Shown here one piece after another: positions 5,540 through 5,675 of a DNA stretch of 5,675 bases. Each line of letters begins with the position of its first letter. Within the stretch, counting starts at the first letter, position 1. Location of the stretch: contig JAZNBK010000035.1 of the NCBI GenBank assembly GCA_045587025.1, positions 1 to 5,675 of the forward strand, given 5' to 3'. The translations under genes and the position numbers were made by a program. This DNA comes from UBA1740 sp045587025. Its GTDB lineage: Bacteria > Bacillota > Clostridia > Oscillospirales > CAG-272. The notes under the pieces are model-generated. The model made no database searches. It was not told where the DNA came from and worked only from the letters and a program-made list of their open reading frames with translations.

Positions 5540-5675
5540 GTCGCATGCAGGCGAGAGCCGGGAGTGCGCATCGGTCTTTGAAAATTGAACAACAGAAATT
5601 CAAACACAAAAACGTGTAAGGAATCTCGTTAAAACACATTGAGAAAAACTCAAAAAAGTAAAAGAAGCTAAGATA
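5540..5675 (+). other. rRNA operon leader (5' external transcribed region, runs off the window)
   Basis: The transcribed leader from P2 contains no open reading frame of note. Near its 5' end is a possible hairpin (5542-5568): CGCAT/GTGCG outer stem, internal loop, then GGC/GCC closed by a GAGA (GNRA-type) loop. A boxA-like antitermination element follows at 5573, then A-rich sequence with a perfect 5-bp hairpin TTGAG/CTCAA (5639-5653). The mature 16S start (AGAGTTTGATC-type sequence) is not reached, so it should begin soon after position 5675. The assignment as an rRNA leader rests on the conserved TCTTTGAAAATTGAACAA string and the tandem promoters, not on any rRNA sequence in the window. 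Confidence 0.85.
5573..5592 (+). promoter_or_regulatory. boxA-like rRNA antitermination element
   Basis: GGTCTTTGAAAATTGAACAA closely resembles the leader string found ahead of 16S genes across Firmicutes (TCTTTGAAAACTGAACAA and variants). It includes a boxA-type core, TCTTTGAAAA. In known systems boxA RNA binds NusB-NusE (ribosomal protein S10) to give rRNA antitermination. It lies about 35 nt after the predicted P2 start. Confidence 0.85.

Noticed and set aside
1..5675. Mobile element, CRISPR array, defence or toxin-antitoxin system
   Set aside because: No transposase or integrase motifs, spaced direct repeats, att-like boundaries or unexplained genes were seen; every gene in the window belongs to a recognised core family.

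Overview
The window reads as a housekeeping stretch from a Gram-positive, low-to-mid-GC bacterium of the class Clostridia (Firmicutes), probably an uncultured or gut-type lineage. The evidence is the rRNA leader at the right end, with its conserved TCTTTGAAAATTGAACAA string, a YqhQ/DUF1385 gene next to prmC, and an rbfA gene followed by a DHH phosphoesterase gene. A genus cannot be named from the sequence alone.

Positions 1-107 hold a 22-A homopolymer and a rho-independent terminator that ends a leftward operon. Positions 108-5181 are one tightly packed operon of six genes, all on the minus strand. In transcription order they are: a DUF1385 membrane protein, prmC (release-factor glutamine methyltransferase), ddl (D-alanine--D-alanine ligase), murI (glutamate racemase), rbfA (30S maturation factor) and a DHH/DHHA1 phosphoesterase of the NrnA type. 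Junctions are 4-bp ATGA overlaps (DUF1385/prmC and ddl/murI), an 8-bp overlap (rbfA/DHH), or gaps of 15-17 bp. This points to co-transcription and translational coupling.

Positions 5182-5675 carry no gene but are dense in signals. A leftward promoter and ribosome binding site serve the operon. Two strong tandem promoters (P1 and P2) fire rightward, each preceded by three A-tracts spaced exactly 10 bp apart. A leader with a boxA-like element follows. This is almost certainly the upstream region of a ribosomal RNA operon whose 16S gene begins just past the right edge.

Together, the operon joins protein-synthesis functions (PrmC, RbfA), RNA or nucleotide turnover (NrnA-like) and supply of D-Glu and D-Ala-D-Ala for peptidoglycan, arranged head-to-head with an rRNA operon. 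I see no mobile element, CRISPR array, tRNA, toxin-antitoxin or defence system. I do not think a new system is present; the best leads are the rRNA promoter architecture and an unusual active-site residue in MurI.
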